Source of the DNA: Ottelia alismoides
Lineage: Eukaryota; Streptophyta; Magnoliopsida; Alismatales; Hydrocharitaceae
Length of the DNA: 64,000 nt
Direction: 5' to 3'
Assembly (NCBI GenBank): GCA_037367405.1
Contig: JAZKJV010010527.1
Coordinates: 310,001-374,000, forward strand
The position numbers and the translations under genes were made by a program. A model generated the notes under the pieces. That model was not told where the DNA came from. It worked only from the letters and a program-made list of their open reading frames with translations, and did no database searches. Below, in pieces: positions 23,367 through 36,552 of this stretch (its first letter is position 1; each line of letters starts with the position of its first letter).

Positions 23367-26300
23367 TTAACCATTGACTCTGAAAGTGGCTTTAGTGTTT
23401 GGGTCAGAAATTTCTATCGAGCCATTATCGAATACTTGAGTTACAATGTATGGTCCTTTCCCTTTCGATCTCAGTTTTCCTGGAAATAACTTCAGTTTTT
23501 TATTTTCTTTAAATGTTTTCCTCGAAATGTTGGCATCGTACCACAACTTGATTTTCTCTTTGTATAGCAGGTTGTTATCATAGGCTTGTGATCTCAATTC
23601 TTCCAGTTCGGATAAGTCCAATAGTCTTTTCTTTCCAACCTCATCATAATCCAAATGGCATTTCATGATCGCCCAGAGTGACTTGTGGTGGATCTCTACA
23701 GGTAGATGGCAAGGCTTTCCATAGACCAACCTATATGGGCTCATTCCTAAGGGTGTACGGAAGGTTGTACAGTAGGCCCAAAGAGCAGAAGGTAAGTGTT
23801 GAGACCAGTCTTTACAATCAGAGCGGACAATTTTCTGGAGGATGGTCTTGATCTCCCGGTTTGACAGCTCGGCCATTCCATTGGTGTGTAGGTGATAGGC
23901 AGTTGAGACCCAATGTTCGACCCCATTTTTCTTAAGTAAGTTCTTGACTAAAGCATTCAGAAAATGGTTCCACCATCATTAATGATCACCTTGGGTTATC
24001 CAAATCGAGAGAAGAGATTGTTCAGGAATTTAACAACAATGGCGCTATCAGCAGCGCGAGTGGGAATGGCTTCGACCCAACGGGACACATAGTCAACAGC
24101 GAGTAGGATGTGCTGATAGCCTTGTGAGGTGGTGAAAGGTCCCATTAAGTATATTCCCTAAGTATCAAAGATCTCAACTATATGTACGGGTTGGAGGGGC
24201 ATCATGTTGCGGCGGATCATTGTTCCATTAGTCTGACAGGCAGGACAAGATTGAGCAAATGATGGGCATCTTTAAAGAGTGTGGGCCAGTAGAAACCACA
24301 TTGTAGGACCTTAGCGGTTGTGCGCTTCCCTGAGTGGTGTCCTCCACGCCCAGAAGTGTGGCAGTGAGTTAGGACATCGTTGACTTCAGATTCAGGGATA
24401 CATCGTCTCCATATTAAATCAGTACCCTCTTTAAAGAGCAAAGGGTCTTCCCAATGATAGTATCGGGCTTGGGCTTTAGTTTTATCTTTCTTATGTTTTG
24501 GCCAATCATCAGGAAATGTGGAGGTGACGATGTAATTGACGATGTCGGCATACCAAGGGAGTTGAGAAGCAGACATAATACTTTCATCTGGAAAGTTATC
24601 AGAAATTGGGATTGTATCTGTGTTTGATGAAGGAAGTCTTGAAAGGTGATCGGCCACGACATTCTTTGCTCCGGATTTATCTCTAATCTCTAAATCAAAT
24701 TCTTGGAGCAATAATACCCACCTAATGAGTCTAGGCTTAGCATCGGTCTTTGTGAAGAGATATTTCAAAGCAGAGTGGTATGTGTAGATTATGATGTGGG
24801 ATCCTAGGATGTAAGATCAAAATTTCTCTAAGGAAAATACCACAGCCAAGAGTTCTTTCTCAGTCACAGTGTAGTTCTTTTGAGTTTTTTCTGGCATAAT
24901 GAATGGCATAGGGTTTCCCATCTTTCCTTTGACCCAATACTGCCCCCACAACATAATCAGACGCATCGCACATGATCTCAAATTCACAGTTCCAATCAGG
25001 GGGTTGTAGGATGGGTGCTTCAGTGATGATTTTCTTCGGAGTTTTGAAAGATTTAAATGCTTCCTCAGTAAAAGTGAAATCTTGATCTTTTTCCAGTAAT
25101 TTTGTAAAAGGACAGGAAATTTTTGAAAAGTCCTTGATGAAGCGACGGTAAAAGCCGACATGACCTAGGAAGGACCGAACACTTTTTATGTTCACCGGTG
25201 GACTTACATGGGCGATTGTCTCAATTTTTGATGGATCCACTTTCATCCCTTTCTTTGACACAACATGTCCTAACACAATCCCTTGTTTCACAATAAAATG
25301 TGATTTCTCCCAAGATAATATCAAGTTCACTTTAATGCATTTCTGGAGGACTCTATCCAAAAATCCCAGTATTTCCTCGAAAGAGTCTCCAAAAATAGAG
25401 AAATCATCCATAAATACTTCCATAAAATCGTTGATCATATCAGTGAAAATTCCCATCATGCATCTTTGAAATGTTGATGGGGCATTACATAGTCCGAAAG
25501 GCATGCGGCGGAAGGCATATGTTCCAAATGGACAAGTGAAAGTGGTTTTGTCTTGATCCTCTGGTGCTATGGCTACTTGGTTATAATCGGAATATCCATC
25601 CAGAAAGCAGAAAAATTCTTTTCCGGCTAGCTTCTCAATGATTTGGTCAATGAATGGCAATGGGAAATGATCTTTTTGGGTAACCTTTTTGAGTTTCCTA
25701 TAATCTACACAGACTCTCCAAGATGTGGCTACTGTGGTGGGTATGTCCTCGCCTTTCTCATTTTTGACAATTGTTAATCCAGCTTTCTTGAGGAAAACTT
25801 GGAGAGGACTGACCCAGGGGCTATCAGAGATAGGGTAAATGATACCCGCACTTGCCCATTTATAGATCTCATTCTTCACAACCTCTCGCAGAATGGGATT
25901 TAACTGTCTTTGCATTTCTCGAGAGGGTTTACTATCATTTTCCAGATATATGTGATGAGTGCAGAATGTGGGGCTTATTCCTTTTAGATCTGTTATCTTC
26001 CATCCAATGGCTTGGGAATTCCTTTTCAAAACTTCCATGAGTTGGATCTCTTGCATATGATTTAGGTTGGCATTGATAATGACTGTTAGAATGTGCGCAT
26101 CATCCAAGAAAGCATACTTCAGATCTTTGGATAGTGGTTTTAATTCAACAGTGGTTGTCGATGGAGTCAGAGTTGTAGTGTTTCCTGAGTCTATTACAGA
26201 AATAGTCTCAAATGGTGGTTCCATCATGGGCATGATCATGGTTGAGGTCAATGTGAGTTCAGAGTCTAATGTGTCCTAGGTATTATAAAGCTCATCAATT

Positions 26301-27047
26301 TCTTGTCCGGTGAGAGGACATGGTGGAGCTTCTAGTGCGAGATTCATATTGTATGTGGCAATTTCATGAGAAGTGTTTTTGTAAGTGGACCTAGAGGTGT
26401 TAAAACTAACCTCTAAGGGGTCTTTGGTGAGATGGATGGGGCAAAGTCTTTTTGAATGTTGAGAACAGCAAATCTTTCTATCCAACCACAGTCTTCGGTC
26501 TCAGATTCAGTGGGAGTAGGGGTGACTAGATCAACAGGAATGACTTGGCTATTGATTTTAAATTCAACTCTTCCATCCTCATAATCAAAATGAGCTTTAG
26601 CAGTGACCAAAAATGGTCGTCCCAGTACGATTGGTGTCTCACTCAATATATTTGCTTGATCCATATCCATACAACAAAGTTGACCGGGAATTTATGGCCT
26701 TGAACATCAACTATCACGTCCTCAAGTAGTCCTTTTGGTCTTTTTACAGATCGATCGGCCATTTGCAAAATCATTGAGACAGGTTTCAGTTTTCCTAGGT
26801 CAAATTACTCCAGAATAGCAGTTGGGAGAAGATTGATGGAAGCGCCATTATCTAGCAGGGTGTGATCGAAGGTTAATTTGCCAATTGTGCATCTAACTAG
26901 AGGAGCTCCTGGATCTTTCTTTTTGGTGGGTAAGAATTGGTAGATGGCATTGGTCGTTGCTCGAGGGAGCACATGTCTTTCAATATCTTCATTGTCCTTT
27001 TTACATTTTCCCTTGGATTTCTGTTTTGGTGTGCATTTTTCCTTCAA
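23367..27047 (-). pseudogene. pol: Athila-type pol pseudogene (level-2 element)
   Basis: Pieces of one pol gene are read in different frames: protease 26805-27047 with DNGAS; a gap with frameshifts; reverse transcriptase 24860-26251 with FMDDFS at its active site and the same [20 protein letters not shown] block as the intact copy; RNase H about 24817-25161; RNase H end plus integrase zinc region 24217-24768 ([18 protein letters not shown], but the second Cys pair is lost to a frameshift near 24230); and integrase C-terminal region 23367-23876 (MAELSNREIKTILQKI). At least four frame breaks or stops separate them, so no functional product is expected. Confidence 0.9.
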
Positions 27048-27082
27048 AAATCGGGAGAAGGTTGGAACTTGTTCGAGGGCTT

Positions 27083-28894
27083 TTAAGAGTGGGATTTCAA
27101 TGACAATGTCGGAGAATAGTTTTCTAGCTCTGGATCGATGGTGGAAGATCGAGTCTTTCTTCGGTGAAGAGCTCCGGGAAAGGGGATAGTTATGGTTGGG
27201 GAGGCAGGAAGGGGCATGGTTGTCTCAGTTAGCATCGCTTCATCATTAATCTCCTCCTCAATTTCAATTTGATCCTCTAGTGGTCTGGTGAAGGCAGAAG
27301 TAGTTTTCCCATTTCTCAGAGTGACCGCATTAGCAGATTGGTTTGGTCGGGATGGAGTTTTGAAATTTACTCGATTTCTAGGTGCTTGTTGTGGGTTCCC
27401 TTGATTTGTCCTAAAAGATGTAAAAAATCCTTGATTCTGGTTTTGGAAACCAGGTGGTGAGGTAAAAGATCCGGGAGGTGGTGGAGTTTGAAGTACTCCA
27501 GATGAACTAGCCTTGTTGGTGTTGGGATTGGGTAGAGGTTGAGGTGACAAGGTTGGGATATATGATCTGATCTCGGCAAACTACCGGATATTCTCAGAGT
27601 TGGCTTTTTGTTGAGCTTCAGTGGCTTGTTGATGTGCTATAGCCAGTTGTTGTATTGCTTGAGCCAAGGCATCAGTGGTGGAGGGTTGAGTCACAGGCGG
27701 TGCTATCAGTTGTCTGGGTTGGATGTGATTTTGGAAGTGGTAGTTGTTCTGTCCATTCCACCCAGAATTTGATTGTTCTCTCCATCATGTATTGTGGTTG
27801 TTTGAATATGCTCCTCCTTGATTTCTCTGCACCCAATTCACAGTTTCAGGAGTCATGTCTTGATTATGGGTGAATGTGATGTGGTCAACTTCATGGATGG
27901 TAGAATTATTCATGACCAATTTCCCTATGGCTTGAGTCATGAGTTCCATTTGTTTTGAGATGGTTTCCCATTTGTCAGGATTTTCATTGCTAGATCTCTC
28001 ATGGTCAATGATATTGACTGTCCTCGTGTTCCCACTTTATTGTTAAATTGAGGAACTATTCACCGAATTGTCAGCCATATTTTCAAACAAAGTCCAAACG
28101 AAATGCTCATCACGGCTGATGTAGTTTTTATCGCAGGAGCCATCAATCACTCTCTTAAATGATGTATCTATGCCCTCATAAAATATCTGAACTAACTTCT
28201 ATTTGGGTATGGTATCATGAGGGCATTTCCTTTGAAGTTCCTTAAACCGTTCCCATGCTTCATGAATTGGCTCTCTGTTTTTATGAGTGAAAGATGAAAT
28301 GGCTTGTCTCAGGGCATTGGTTTTTTCTATGGGGAAATATTTCTTGATGAAGGCTTCCCTTAAGGCATCCCATGAAGTGAGAGGGGTTCCGTAATTCCGA
28401 AGCCATTGAAGTGATTTGTCTTTGAGTGAGTAGGTGAAGGCTTTCAAGAAGATGTATTCTTTGTCTACCTCAGGGACACTCATTATGTTACAAGTAGATC
28501 GGAAATCGAAGGGATCTTTAGAGTCATTCCCATAGTACTTTGGGATTAAGAAGAGGGATGCGGGCTTTATTTCGAAGTCTCCTACTTCAGGCGGGATTTG
28601 GACCCAATGAACTAAGTCTTCTGCAGCCGGGTTGTAATGTGTGCTTATGGGTGGTGGTCGGATGAGAGAAGCTATGGTCTAGCGGATTGTCGCATTTTCA
28701 TCTCTCAATAATTGTAATTGATGCAGGATGAGATCCATAGGGTTTGGTCTTTCTTCTCCCATGTCAAGAGAATTCTCAGGTTTCTCGGTTGAAGGAGATG
28801 GGTTGGATTTTGATTTATAAACGGGGTCGTAATCTAGAGGTTGTTGTAATGGATTTTTCAGAGACCTACGACCTAGCATACACAGTACAAACAC
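27083..28894 (-). pseudogene. gag: Athila-type gag pseudogene (level-2 element)
   Basis: Gag remains are spread over three frames: an N-terminal piece 28679-28894 (MDLILHQLQLLRDEN), the capsid-domain piece 28199-28483 (LKDKSLQWLRNYG, HEAWERFKELQRKCPHD) and a Pro/Asn-rich to acidic tail 27083-27550 with LRNGKTTS. Stops and shifts separate them. The HEAWERFKELQRKCPHD block aligns with [18 protein letters not shown] of the younger element, which supports the family and order. Confidence 0.85.
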
Positions 28895-29717
28895 CAGACA
28901 AGTTGTTGAGTCACCAACTCACACAAAAATTACCGCGGGAGCGATTATCTTTTCAATTTTAGTTTAGTGATTCAACCAAAGTTTTCAGAGAAGTTAGAGT
29001 CCTTAAAGATGAGGTGGGTGTGGTAGATTGTGAGAAATCGATGTCCTAATCCCGGCTGGGTGATTTAGGGTGCGGTACTCAGATCGAGGATCTGCTCTTC
29101 CCACAAGAACATGTGCCTAACGCGTCGAGGAGTTACGACTTCGCTCTGCAATCCCACGTAGCATCAGGGATTTTTATCTCTATCCAAGGGTTCTATGTGC
29201 TCGTGATTTTTGTGTAATATACGTGCATCAAAACAAGCACTCAGAAATTTTTTCCCGCTTTCTGCTCGGGCCACTGCGGTGGCCTTTCAAGCTTATCTTT
29301 TTAGCGTGATAAAGCACATTTTGGTGATCTTTTTTTTAGGTGAGCAGAGGGAGAAGACCACAGAGATGATGCAAAAAAGAAGTATTTTTTCATTTTTTTT
29401 CGATTTAAATTCGAGCACAAACAAATGCAAATATTTAAAAGCCTAAGATGCCTAAGAGAAAGAGTGGCTCACAGTGCCTGCACTTCTGGCGCTAATCCAT
29501 AATATTTTATCTTGCTGATGGCGAGCTTTCCCGAGAAGAGAGGGGAGAAATTAAGATTACAAAAATTTTTCTACCAAATTACAAGTTTGCTAAAATAAAA
29601 TGCATTTGAAGACAAGTTTTTTTGAAGCCTAAGTACCTGCAAAATAAAAAAATACACGGATTAGATAATCGAAAATAAGTAGAAATGAAGAAGAAAAAAA
29701 TTGCAAATGTTGCCTAG
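28895..29717 (-). other. Leader of level-2 element
   Basis: This sequence lies between the primer site and the remnants of gag. No gene or clear structure is seen beyond T-rich stretches. Confidence 0.6.
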
Positions 29718-29735
29718 TCCCCGGCAACGGTGCTA
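29718..29735 (-). other. Primer-binding site (degenerate tRNA-Asp type)
   Basis: The minus strand reads TAGCACCGTTGCCGGGGA three bases from the 5' LTR. It differs at two positions from the site in the younger element, consistent with age or with a variant primer. Confidence 0.8.
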
Positions 29736-29738
29736 CAA

Positions 29739-31505
29739 TGTTAACAAGATTTTGCGTGACTTAAGAGTTGATTTTTAACTAGTCATTGTGCACGCGTATA
29801 ATCTCGTTAAACAAATACAATTTATAATCTCAACGGTGCCATGAAATAAACGGAATCAAGTATAAAGGAAAAGTCGTGTGTCGAACCACAAGGACCTAGC
29901 AAACTTTGCGAATTTTTCTTGGACTCTATTTCTAGAGGATCTACGGTGAAAAAGTAATGAGAATGAGATATGGGAAGTGGATGTGAATGAAACTACTTAA
30001 CTTACTCAGACCGCTTTGCTAAAGTGACAGGGAGAATGTGAAAATCTTGCACATATCAATTAAAGATGGTCAGCTTGCACTACACATTAGTTAAATTTAT
30101 CAACTGAATGAATGACTCTTGTAGAGATTTATATCCCAGAAATAACAACTGTATACGTTCATTGAAAGTACTCTTAATGGCTATGAATGAGAGAACAACA
30201 AATAGCTTAGATTTATATTGCAATGATGTCCAAAAAGAGTGAATATAAAGAGAGTACTCCTTTCGCCATGGTGTTCATACGGCTATGCTTCAGGAGCTGA
30301 AACGAAGCACCGGAGGTTGCTGAAGAATGTCGCAGGTTGAGAGTCGTATGGGACTGTAACGGCGCAACTGAAGAGCGCTAGGGGAGGCTGCGGACTGGTG
30401 GCTGCTTGCTGGAGTGCATAGTGGTGCGCGGCCAGCACTGGAGAGCGCAGGAGGTCGTTGCAGAATGCACGCAAGAGGGCACGAGCGGTGGCTGCTTGCT
30501 GGAGGGCAGTTGGACGTGCACCCACACAAGGGGGGTAGTGGCTGGAGGTGGAGATCCGCGCACAGCAGTATGCAGGATGGAGAAGTAGCGCGGTGGCGTA
30601 AGATGCGTCCGATGGCTGTTCTACATGTGCCCGCGCAATGGAGGGGGCGTGCTAGAGAGAAGATGCCAGTGGCTGGAGGTGCACGCAGTAATGCGTGCGA
30701 GTGGGGAGCGCAGTTGGTCGCCGGTAGCATGCAGAGAAGCTCAGCGGAAGAGGGTGGCGGCTGGAGGTTGGTGGCCGCTAGACGTGCAGCCACTTGCTGC
30801 TGCAACTGATGGCGCACGCCAAGGGTACGAGAGAGGCATGTAGATTACTTGCAAGAGGAGGAGGTCGGGTTCTTCCTGTAATCAGCAAAAAGAAAACGAG
30901 AGAGAGATATATAGAACCAACGAGAGAGAGGGATGCGTGCCCGCGGGTATCAGAGTTGCGTGAGTGCAAGGGGGTCCCTTTTTATACATGCAATATGCAG
31001 CTATGCATACGGAGTTGCCATGCAAGTAAAGACAAAATTAAATGAATGTGCATGGGGAAGGGATGGACATGGGGAAGGTGAGTTACGTGGGGCTCCATAT
31101 ATGCATGGGGAGGGCACATGTTGGTGGCTCTATTTATGAGAATAAAGAATGAGACTTTTATACTATCCCCCCTCCCCATTTCTTTCCAACAAAAAGTAAA
31201 GTAAAATGTGTTGGATGTTGAGAGATTTAATGTTATAAGTACACCCAAAAATTCTTCATTCTCTCTGATAATAACATATCTGATTTTCATAGATGATAAT
31301 TTAATCTCAGTTTACAAAATGATCTTTAAATGTACATAGAGATTTGTGAGAATATCTTCTTCAGCTGATTTGTTGATTTTATGAGGATTTTATCTGCTAT
31401 GTGTGTAGGATGCAAATTATGTGAATTTGGAGTTTACACATCAAAGATTGATATTGTATTTCACATAATTTAAGAATGTTATACCCATATATAATGTAAT
31501 CATCA
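29739..31505 (-). repeat. 5' LTR of the level-2 Athila-type element
   Basis: TGTTAACAAG to AATCATCA, 1767 bp, followed by GTTGA, the right copy of the target duplication. A TATA-like element on the minus strand near 30975 mirrors that in the other LTR. The frames 30290-30817 and 30414-30809 recur in degraded form in the other LTR and are not supported as genes. Confidence 0.92.
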
Positions 31506-33190
31506 GTTGACGATAGTTTTTGCTTTGAAGATCTGGCGCCACTATCTCTATGAGGAGAATTTCTAGATTTTAACACATCGTAAGAGTTTAAAGTACATCT
31601 TTGATCAAAAGGAGCTGAACATGAGAGTGTGCCCATATCTACTTTTGTGCCCCCACTATTCAGCAATCTTTGTGATCGCATAGTAGAAGGTCGGAGGACA
31701 GATCCTTGAATTCAAGATAGATACATGCGTGCCATCAAGGACGAAAGTGATGATTTTGTGGTGACTAAGTCTATTTTATGGATTTTTATCTAGGTTATTG
31801 TGCCTAATGATAAGCAGTTGCATAAAGATATTCTCGATGAGGCATACAGTTCACGGTTGTCTATTCATCCTAGTAGCACAAAGATGTATTGGGATCTGAG
31901 CCAACATTCTGGTGGGATGGCATGAAGCAAGATGTGGCAGATCATGTTAATAGATGCTTGACCTATCAGATGATTAAGGCTGAGCATAGAATACCACCAA
32001 CATTATTGCAATATCCCCCCATTCTTGAGTAGAAGTAGGAGAGTATTTCTATGGATTTTGTCACTCGATTGCCAATTACACCAGCGGCCATGATGTTGTT
32101 GGGTCATTGTTGACAGATTGATCAAGTCATCCCATTTCATACATGTCAGCATAGCCTACACTCCATCTAGGTTGACTAGATTGTATGTGCATAACATTAT
32201 CATGCTTCATGTGTACCACGTGAGGTAGTGTCTGACAGATACTCAATGTTTATATCTCACTACCGGAACCAACTCATGTCAACACTACAGACATAGCTGA
32301 AGATAAAATTTGCATACCGTCCAGACTGATGGACAGAGTGAGTGCACTATTCAGACACTTGAGGATTTGCTATGTGCATGTACTCTTGAGTGAAGAGGGT
32401 TCTTGAAGGACCACCTGTCCTTGGTAGAAATCCCGAACAACATCAGACATCATTCCAGTACCGGCATGGCAAGATTTGAAGCCCTATACAAGCGGAGATG
32501 CCTCACACCTCTCAGTTGGTGTGAGATAGGTGATCGCACTCTTTACTCTGTGAATCTCTTGGAGAAGACCGTGAGGGATGTTGATCTTGTGAGGCGAAAG
32601 CTTTTGACGATGCAGAGCCGCCAGAAAAGCTATGTAGGTAGTTGGAAAAGATATTTAGAGTTTCAGGTAATCTGAACATCATCTCTTAATCCATTCAAAA
32701 TGTGACTTATCGATATTCAACTTAATCTTTCATACTAATGGAATTCTTGTAAAACATGGGAAGGAGATTGAGTGTTCCTACGAGTATCTCCTATGAATGG
32801 AGTATAGAGATTTGATGTATGTGACAAGTTGGCATCATGATATGTTGAACCATTTGAGATTATTGCTTGTATGGCGATGGTAGCCTACCGAGTAGCCCTT
32901 CCTCCACAACTAGCAGCCATACACGATATCTTTCATATATACAATCTAAGGAAGTATGTGCACGACCCTCGACATGTCATCAGCTATGAGAACCTTGACA
33001 TGGATCCCGATTAAATATGAGGAGAGTCTAATGTAGATACTCGATAGTGTTGTGAATAAGATTCGCAGCAAAGAGATTCCCTTAGTCAAAGTGCTATGGA
33101 ACTGACATGGTGTCGAAGAGGCGATGTCGGAAACTGAAGCAGACATGTGGAGACAATACCCACGGCTATTTTCAAGTAACTGTCAAAAAA
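31506..33190 (+). pseudogene. pol: Tekay/Del-like chromovirus pol pseudogene (RNase H, integrase, chromodomain)
   Basis: Continues the gene split at 3577. In order on the plus strand: RNase H (VFALKIWRHYLY, then SLKYIFDQKELNMR); integrase zinc region (VPNDKQLHKDIL, IHPSSTKMYWDL); catalytic core start (SISMDFVTRLP); core end (TDGQSECTIQTLEDLLCAC); integrase C-terminal part in the one longer frame 32403-32675 (FEALYKRRCLTPLSW, MQSRQKSY, LEFQV); then VAYRVALPPQLAAIHDIFH, LRKYV and a degraded chromodomain near 33000-33180. Stops and frameshifts interrupt every part, and the zinc-binding Cys pair and parts of the catalytic core are damaged. A chromodomain after integrase is the mark of chromoviruses. 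Confidence 0.85.
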
Positions 33191-33365
33191 AACAAGTCAT
33201 TTAATTATATACATGTTGAAAGAATGTGGCTTGTTTCTCCTTTGAGGTTTTTTTTGGAATCAAAACCCTTTGAGATTTTTATGTCTAGATGAAATCAAAA
33301 CAAAACACATAATGACCTTGACTCGAGTCTCGAGAATGAGACTTCCTTTGAGGATATTATATTCG

Positions 33366-34340
33366 TGACATCCGGATCTGGATAAATCGATCCAATTAAG
33401 AGTCTATAATATCAATTAATATTCATCTAATTTTGAATAAACTCAGATCGATTTGTAAATCACAGATCGAAGTTCGTTAGGTTGCAATCGACCAAAAGTC
33501 GATCACATAGTATTGTGTGCGATCAGAAAGAGGTAAAATCTGAACTGCAAAACTAACCGAGACCACCATGAAATCCGGTTCGATAAAATAAGACAAACGA
33601 AATCGACCGTTCATCGATCGGAGTCAATTGATAATTTAGAATCACAAATTTTAGTCGTAAACCAAGACCGTATCTCGGAAATTTCAAGAATTCATCTTTG
33701 ATCCGAAATATATGAATAATATACTCATTTTTATCGTCATTCAGAGATGGTCAAAACGAACTATTGTACATCAGAATCCGACACACGAGATATGAATGTG
33801 GACGAGTTTGGTATTTCAAATTAAAGAGATAAATAAAGGTTTAAAAAAATAAAAATAAACTTTTTATGTAAAATTCACGATAGCAGTAGTTGTCCCTCTC
33901 CATTTGGCCATCTTTCTTACATCACTTGGTAACAAGAGAAGCCCTCTCTTTTCCTTATTTATAGCAGCCAAACCCTCCCCCTTTTCTCCCAAATTCCTCC
34001 TCTTTTCTCTTCTTTTCCAGCCAAGCATTATGCTCTTGCTCTTCCCATTGGAGTTGTTGCTCCTTGATTCTGAGAAGTTGTTACTTGCTGCCTAAGGGCA
34101 GCTACTGCTCCCTTTGGAGTTGTTGCTGATGCACCCAAAACGGCCCCCTACTAAGCTACGACCCCTCCAAGCTACTGCTGCAAGGCCTAGCTACTCCAGC
34201 CATCTTCCTCCCCTGAAGATACTGCTACTTTCAACAACTAGAGCCCCTAGAGGTGCTGCTATGGGTGTTGTCCAGCAGCTATTCTTATTGTTATAAGCCC
34301 CAATTTTCTCCAATTAGGAGACCCAAAAGAGGTCCAATCT
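33366..34340 (+). mobile_element. Probable 3' LTR start of the chromovirus
   Basis: After the degraded polypurine context, sequence beginning TGACATCCGGATC has LTR character. It contains a TATA-like TTATTTATAGC (about 33956-33966) with a CT-rich leader downstream. No partner LTR is in the window, so the right boundary is not known and 34340 is only where the LTR-like composition gives way to AT-rich repeats. Confidence 0.4.
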
Positions 34341-34349
34341 TTTCCCCCT

Positions 34350-35570
34350 CTCTTGTTGCATTCCATGCATGTTTTAGATTCAATTTCAGACCACTGCTAT
34401 ACCTGATTTCATGATTAAATGTGATGAATTTGAGGTTGAATTACATATTATTGATCCTAACTACTGCATATGCCCGAAATTTATGATGAAAATTTTAATA
34501 AATTTGGGGTAATTTGTATGTATTAGGAACTAAAATTAGACCATTGATTTTAACCAAATTGTGAAAGATTGAGGAAGAATTGTGTGTATTTTGATGTGAA
34601 ACTAGACCACTGTTATACACAAATTTTAGGTTATCAAATTAAAGATCATTAATGAGTCACTATTCATACCTTAAAATGGATAGAATTGGGGATAAAATGG
34701 CATGATTTGACTCTAAAATCAGATCTATACTTACTACAGTTTGCTTGCTTAATGATGATAGTTTGGTGGTGATTTGCATACATAATTCTAAATTTCAGAC
34801 CATCAAATATATCCAAATTTTATGCTCTTGAATTCTTAAGTATTTGAAAATAAAAAGTAAGTGATTAACATGCAAATTAATCTAAGCTCAGACCATAAAT
34901 TAGGCACTGATTTTTTATTAAAAATTTAAAGATTTTATGTGACTAGCATATGCTTTAAGTCAAAAATCAGACCATTGATTATACACAAATCTCATACCCA
35001 AATTGTGAAGAATTTAGGATGAATTGCATGCTTTAAGCTCTAATTTCAGAACATGGTATACTACAGTTTTTATACTTTAAAGATGATGATTTAATGATGA
35101 TTTACATGCATTTTGACCTAATTTCAGAACATTGTTATCATCTGATTTCATGTAAAAAAATATTAAGGATTTGAGAATGAATTGCATGTGATTGGAGCTT
35201 GATTTTAGAACATGGATAGTTATAGATTTTATACATAGAGTATGATGATTTGGGGATCTATGATGATTTGGGGATCAATCAACATACAAATTAAGTTTAA
35301 ATTTTATACAATAAGATACAGATTTCCATATTGAACTATGATCCAATTTGATGATTTTTGTATGAAGAATTTATTCTCTAAAGTTACTAAATTATGAATT
35401 TTAAATGTGAATTTAAATTAAATTATAGCCAAATCTTGGATTTTTGAAAGATAAAAAATTGAGGATGAATTACATGTATTAAAATCTGAAAATCAGGCCA
35501 TTGTTTATGGTCTGACTTCATGATAAAATGTGAGGATTTGATGGATATCTACTAATTTCATTATTTAAGA
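34350..35570. repeat. AT-rich, strongly diverged tandem repeat region
   Basis: A motif family recurs roughly every 80-130 bp with much variation: a phrase like CAGACCATTG or CAGAACATTG, then ATAC...TTTATG, then GATGAATTGCATG. Examples lie near 34390, 34545, 34605, 34970, 35040, 35130 and 35495. There is no coding potential. It may be internal repeats of a long LTR or an old minisatellite. Confidence 0.5.
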
Positions 35571-36550
35571 CTTAAAAGATTAGGAGTTTTGTATCATTGA
35601 ATTTAAATTCAGATTTAATAGTAGATCTAAATCTCGTGATTTAAAGATAAAAATATTTGGGAGAAATTTACATAGAATTGAACTTAAAATCAAATCTAAT
35701 GAGTATCTTTAACTCTAATGATTTAAAGATGAGAAGAATTGGAAAATCTTACGTCAAATTGAATTAAGTTCCAGATTCGAGAAATCTTCTAATCTTGTGA
35801 CCTTATTGAAGAGATTGAAATACAAATATTAAAATAGTAATACTCTTCTCTTATGAAGTCAACAAATGATGTCTTAAGATCGTTATGAATAAGTAATCCT
35901 CAATCAATTAATCTTAAAGTATAATATAATATTTATATATATCACTAAAAAATGATGAAGTGGACAAATAAGTGAAATTGATAGTGAATTAGTGATATCA
36001 ATAAGATTGTCGACCAAAAGACATAGATCTGTAGAGACAACCACAAAAAGGACTGAGAAAGGATGAGGAATCAAGTTGCAATGGTAATTCAATGATGTGT
36101 GATAATTAAGGGTGCCCGTGATGGTGATCCTTACACCTGACTATGCGAGGGTGCGGTGACCCTCATCTGGGTGGGAAATAAGAAGCTCAGTTAGGGCAGT
36201 GGCATCTTAGTGCCTTGGTCTCGGATCCCAGTCTTTTCTCAATTTTTCACAAGTGCTCGTAGTTTTACGTCTGTTTGAGATACACATGTTTTTTAGACCA
36301 ATTCGGCTGATCTTATATTCTGTAGGGTACCTAGGCTGGAGGGCTCTCGATTTTGGTTTTTTGAGCTCATTGCTCATGCTGGTCGGGCTGGTTTTTCTAG
36401 AGTGACTTGTTCCGGAAAGTCTCTCCCCAATCTCAGGGGCACAGTTTTGGAGTAGGCCTAGCCCTCCCCTAGACCGCACTTCCATTGGGTGGGCAAGACG
36501 AAAGGATCCCTTTGGAGACTTCCTCACCGCTTGAGTTTTTGTTATTGTTC
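35571..36550. other. Unassigned DNA
   Basis: AT-rich to about 36100, then a mixed-composition stretch. A minus-strand frame of 106 codons at 36207-36527 has no recognisable motif and sits in repeat-like sequence, so I do not call it a gene. Confidence 0.3.
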
Positions 36551-36552
36551 TT

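Larger units (their letters stand above)
3578..31505 (-). mobile_element. Old Athila-type Ty3/gypsy element (level 2), split by a younger one
   Basis: The element is bounded by two similar LTRs (3578-5335 and 29739-31505), both TG...CA, with flanking five-base target duplication GTTGG/GTTGA (one mismatch). Its genes run on the minus strand, so the right LTR is the 5' LTR. A primer-binding site lies next to it at 29718-29735, and the polypurine tract lay next to the left LTR. A younger element of 16,364 bp plus a duplicated CATAC occupies 5347-21715; without it the element is about 11.6 kb. Gag and pol are broken by many stops and frameshifts. By eye the LTRs differ at about 6 percent of sites over the first ~770 bp, so the insertion is clearly older than the one inside it. 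The Athila assignment rests on gag and RT sequence and on the tRNA-Asp-type primer site. Confidence 0.9.

Noticed and set aside
36207..36527. 106-codon minus-strand ORF as a gene
   Set aside because: No family resemblance, no clear promoter, and it sits in repeat-like DNA.
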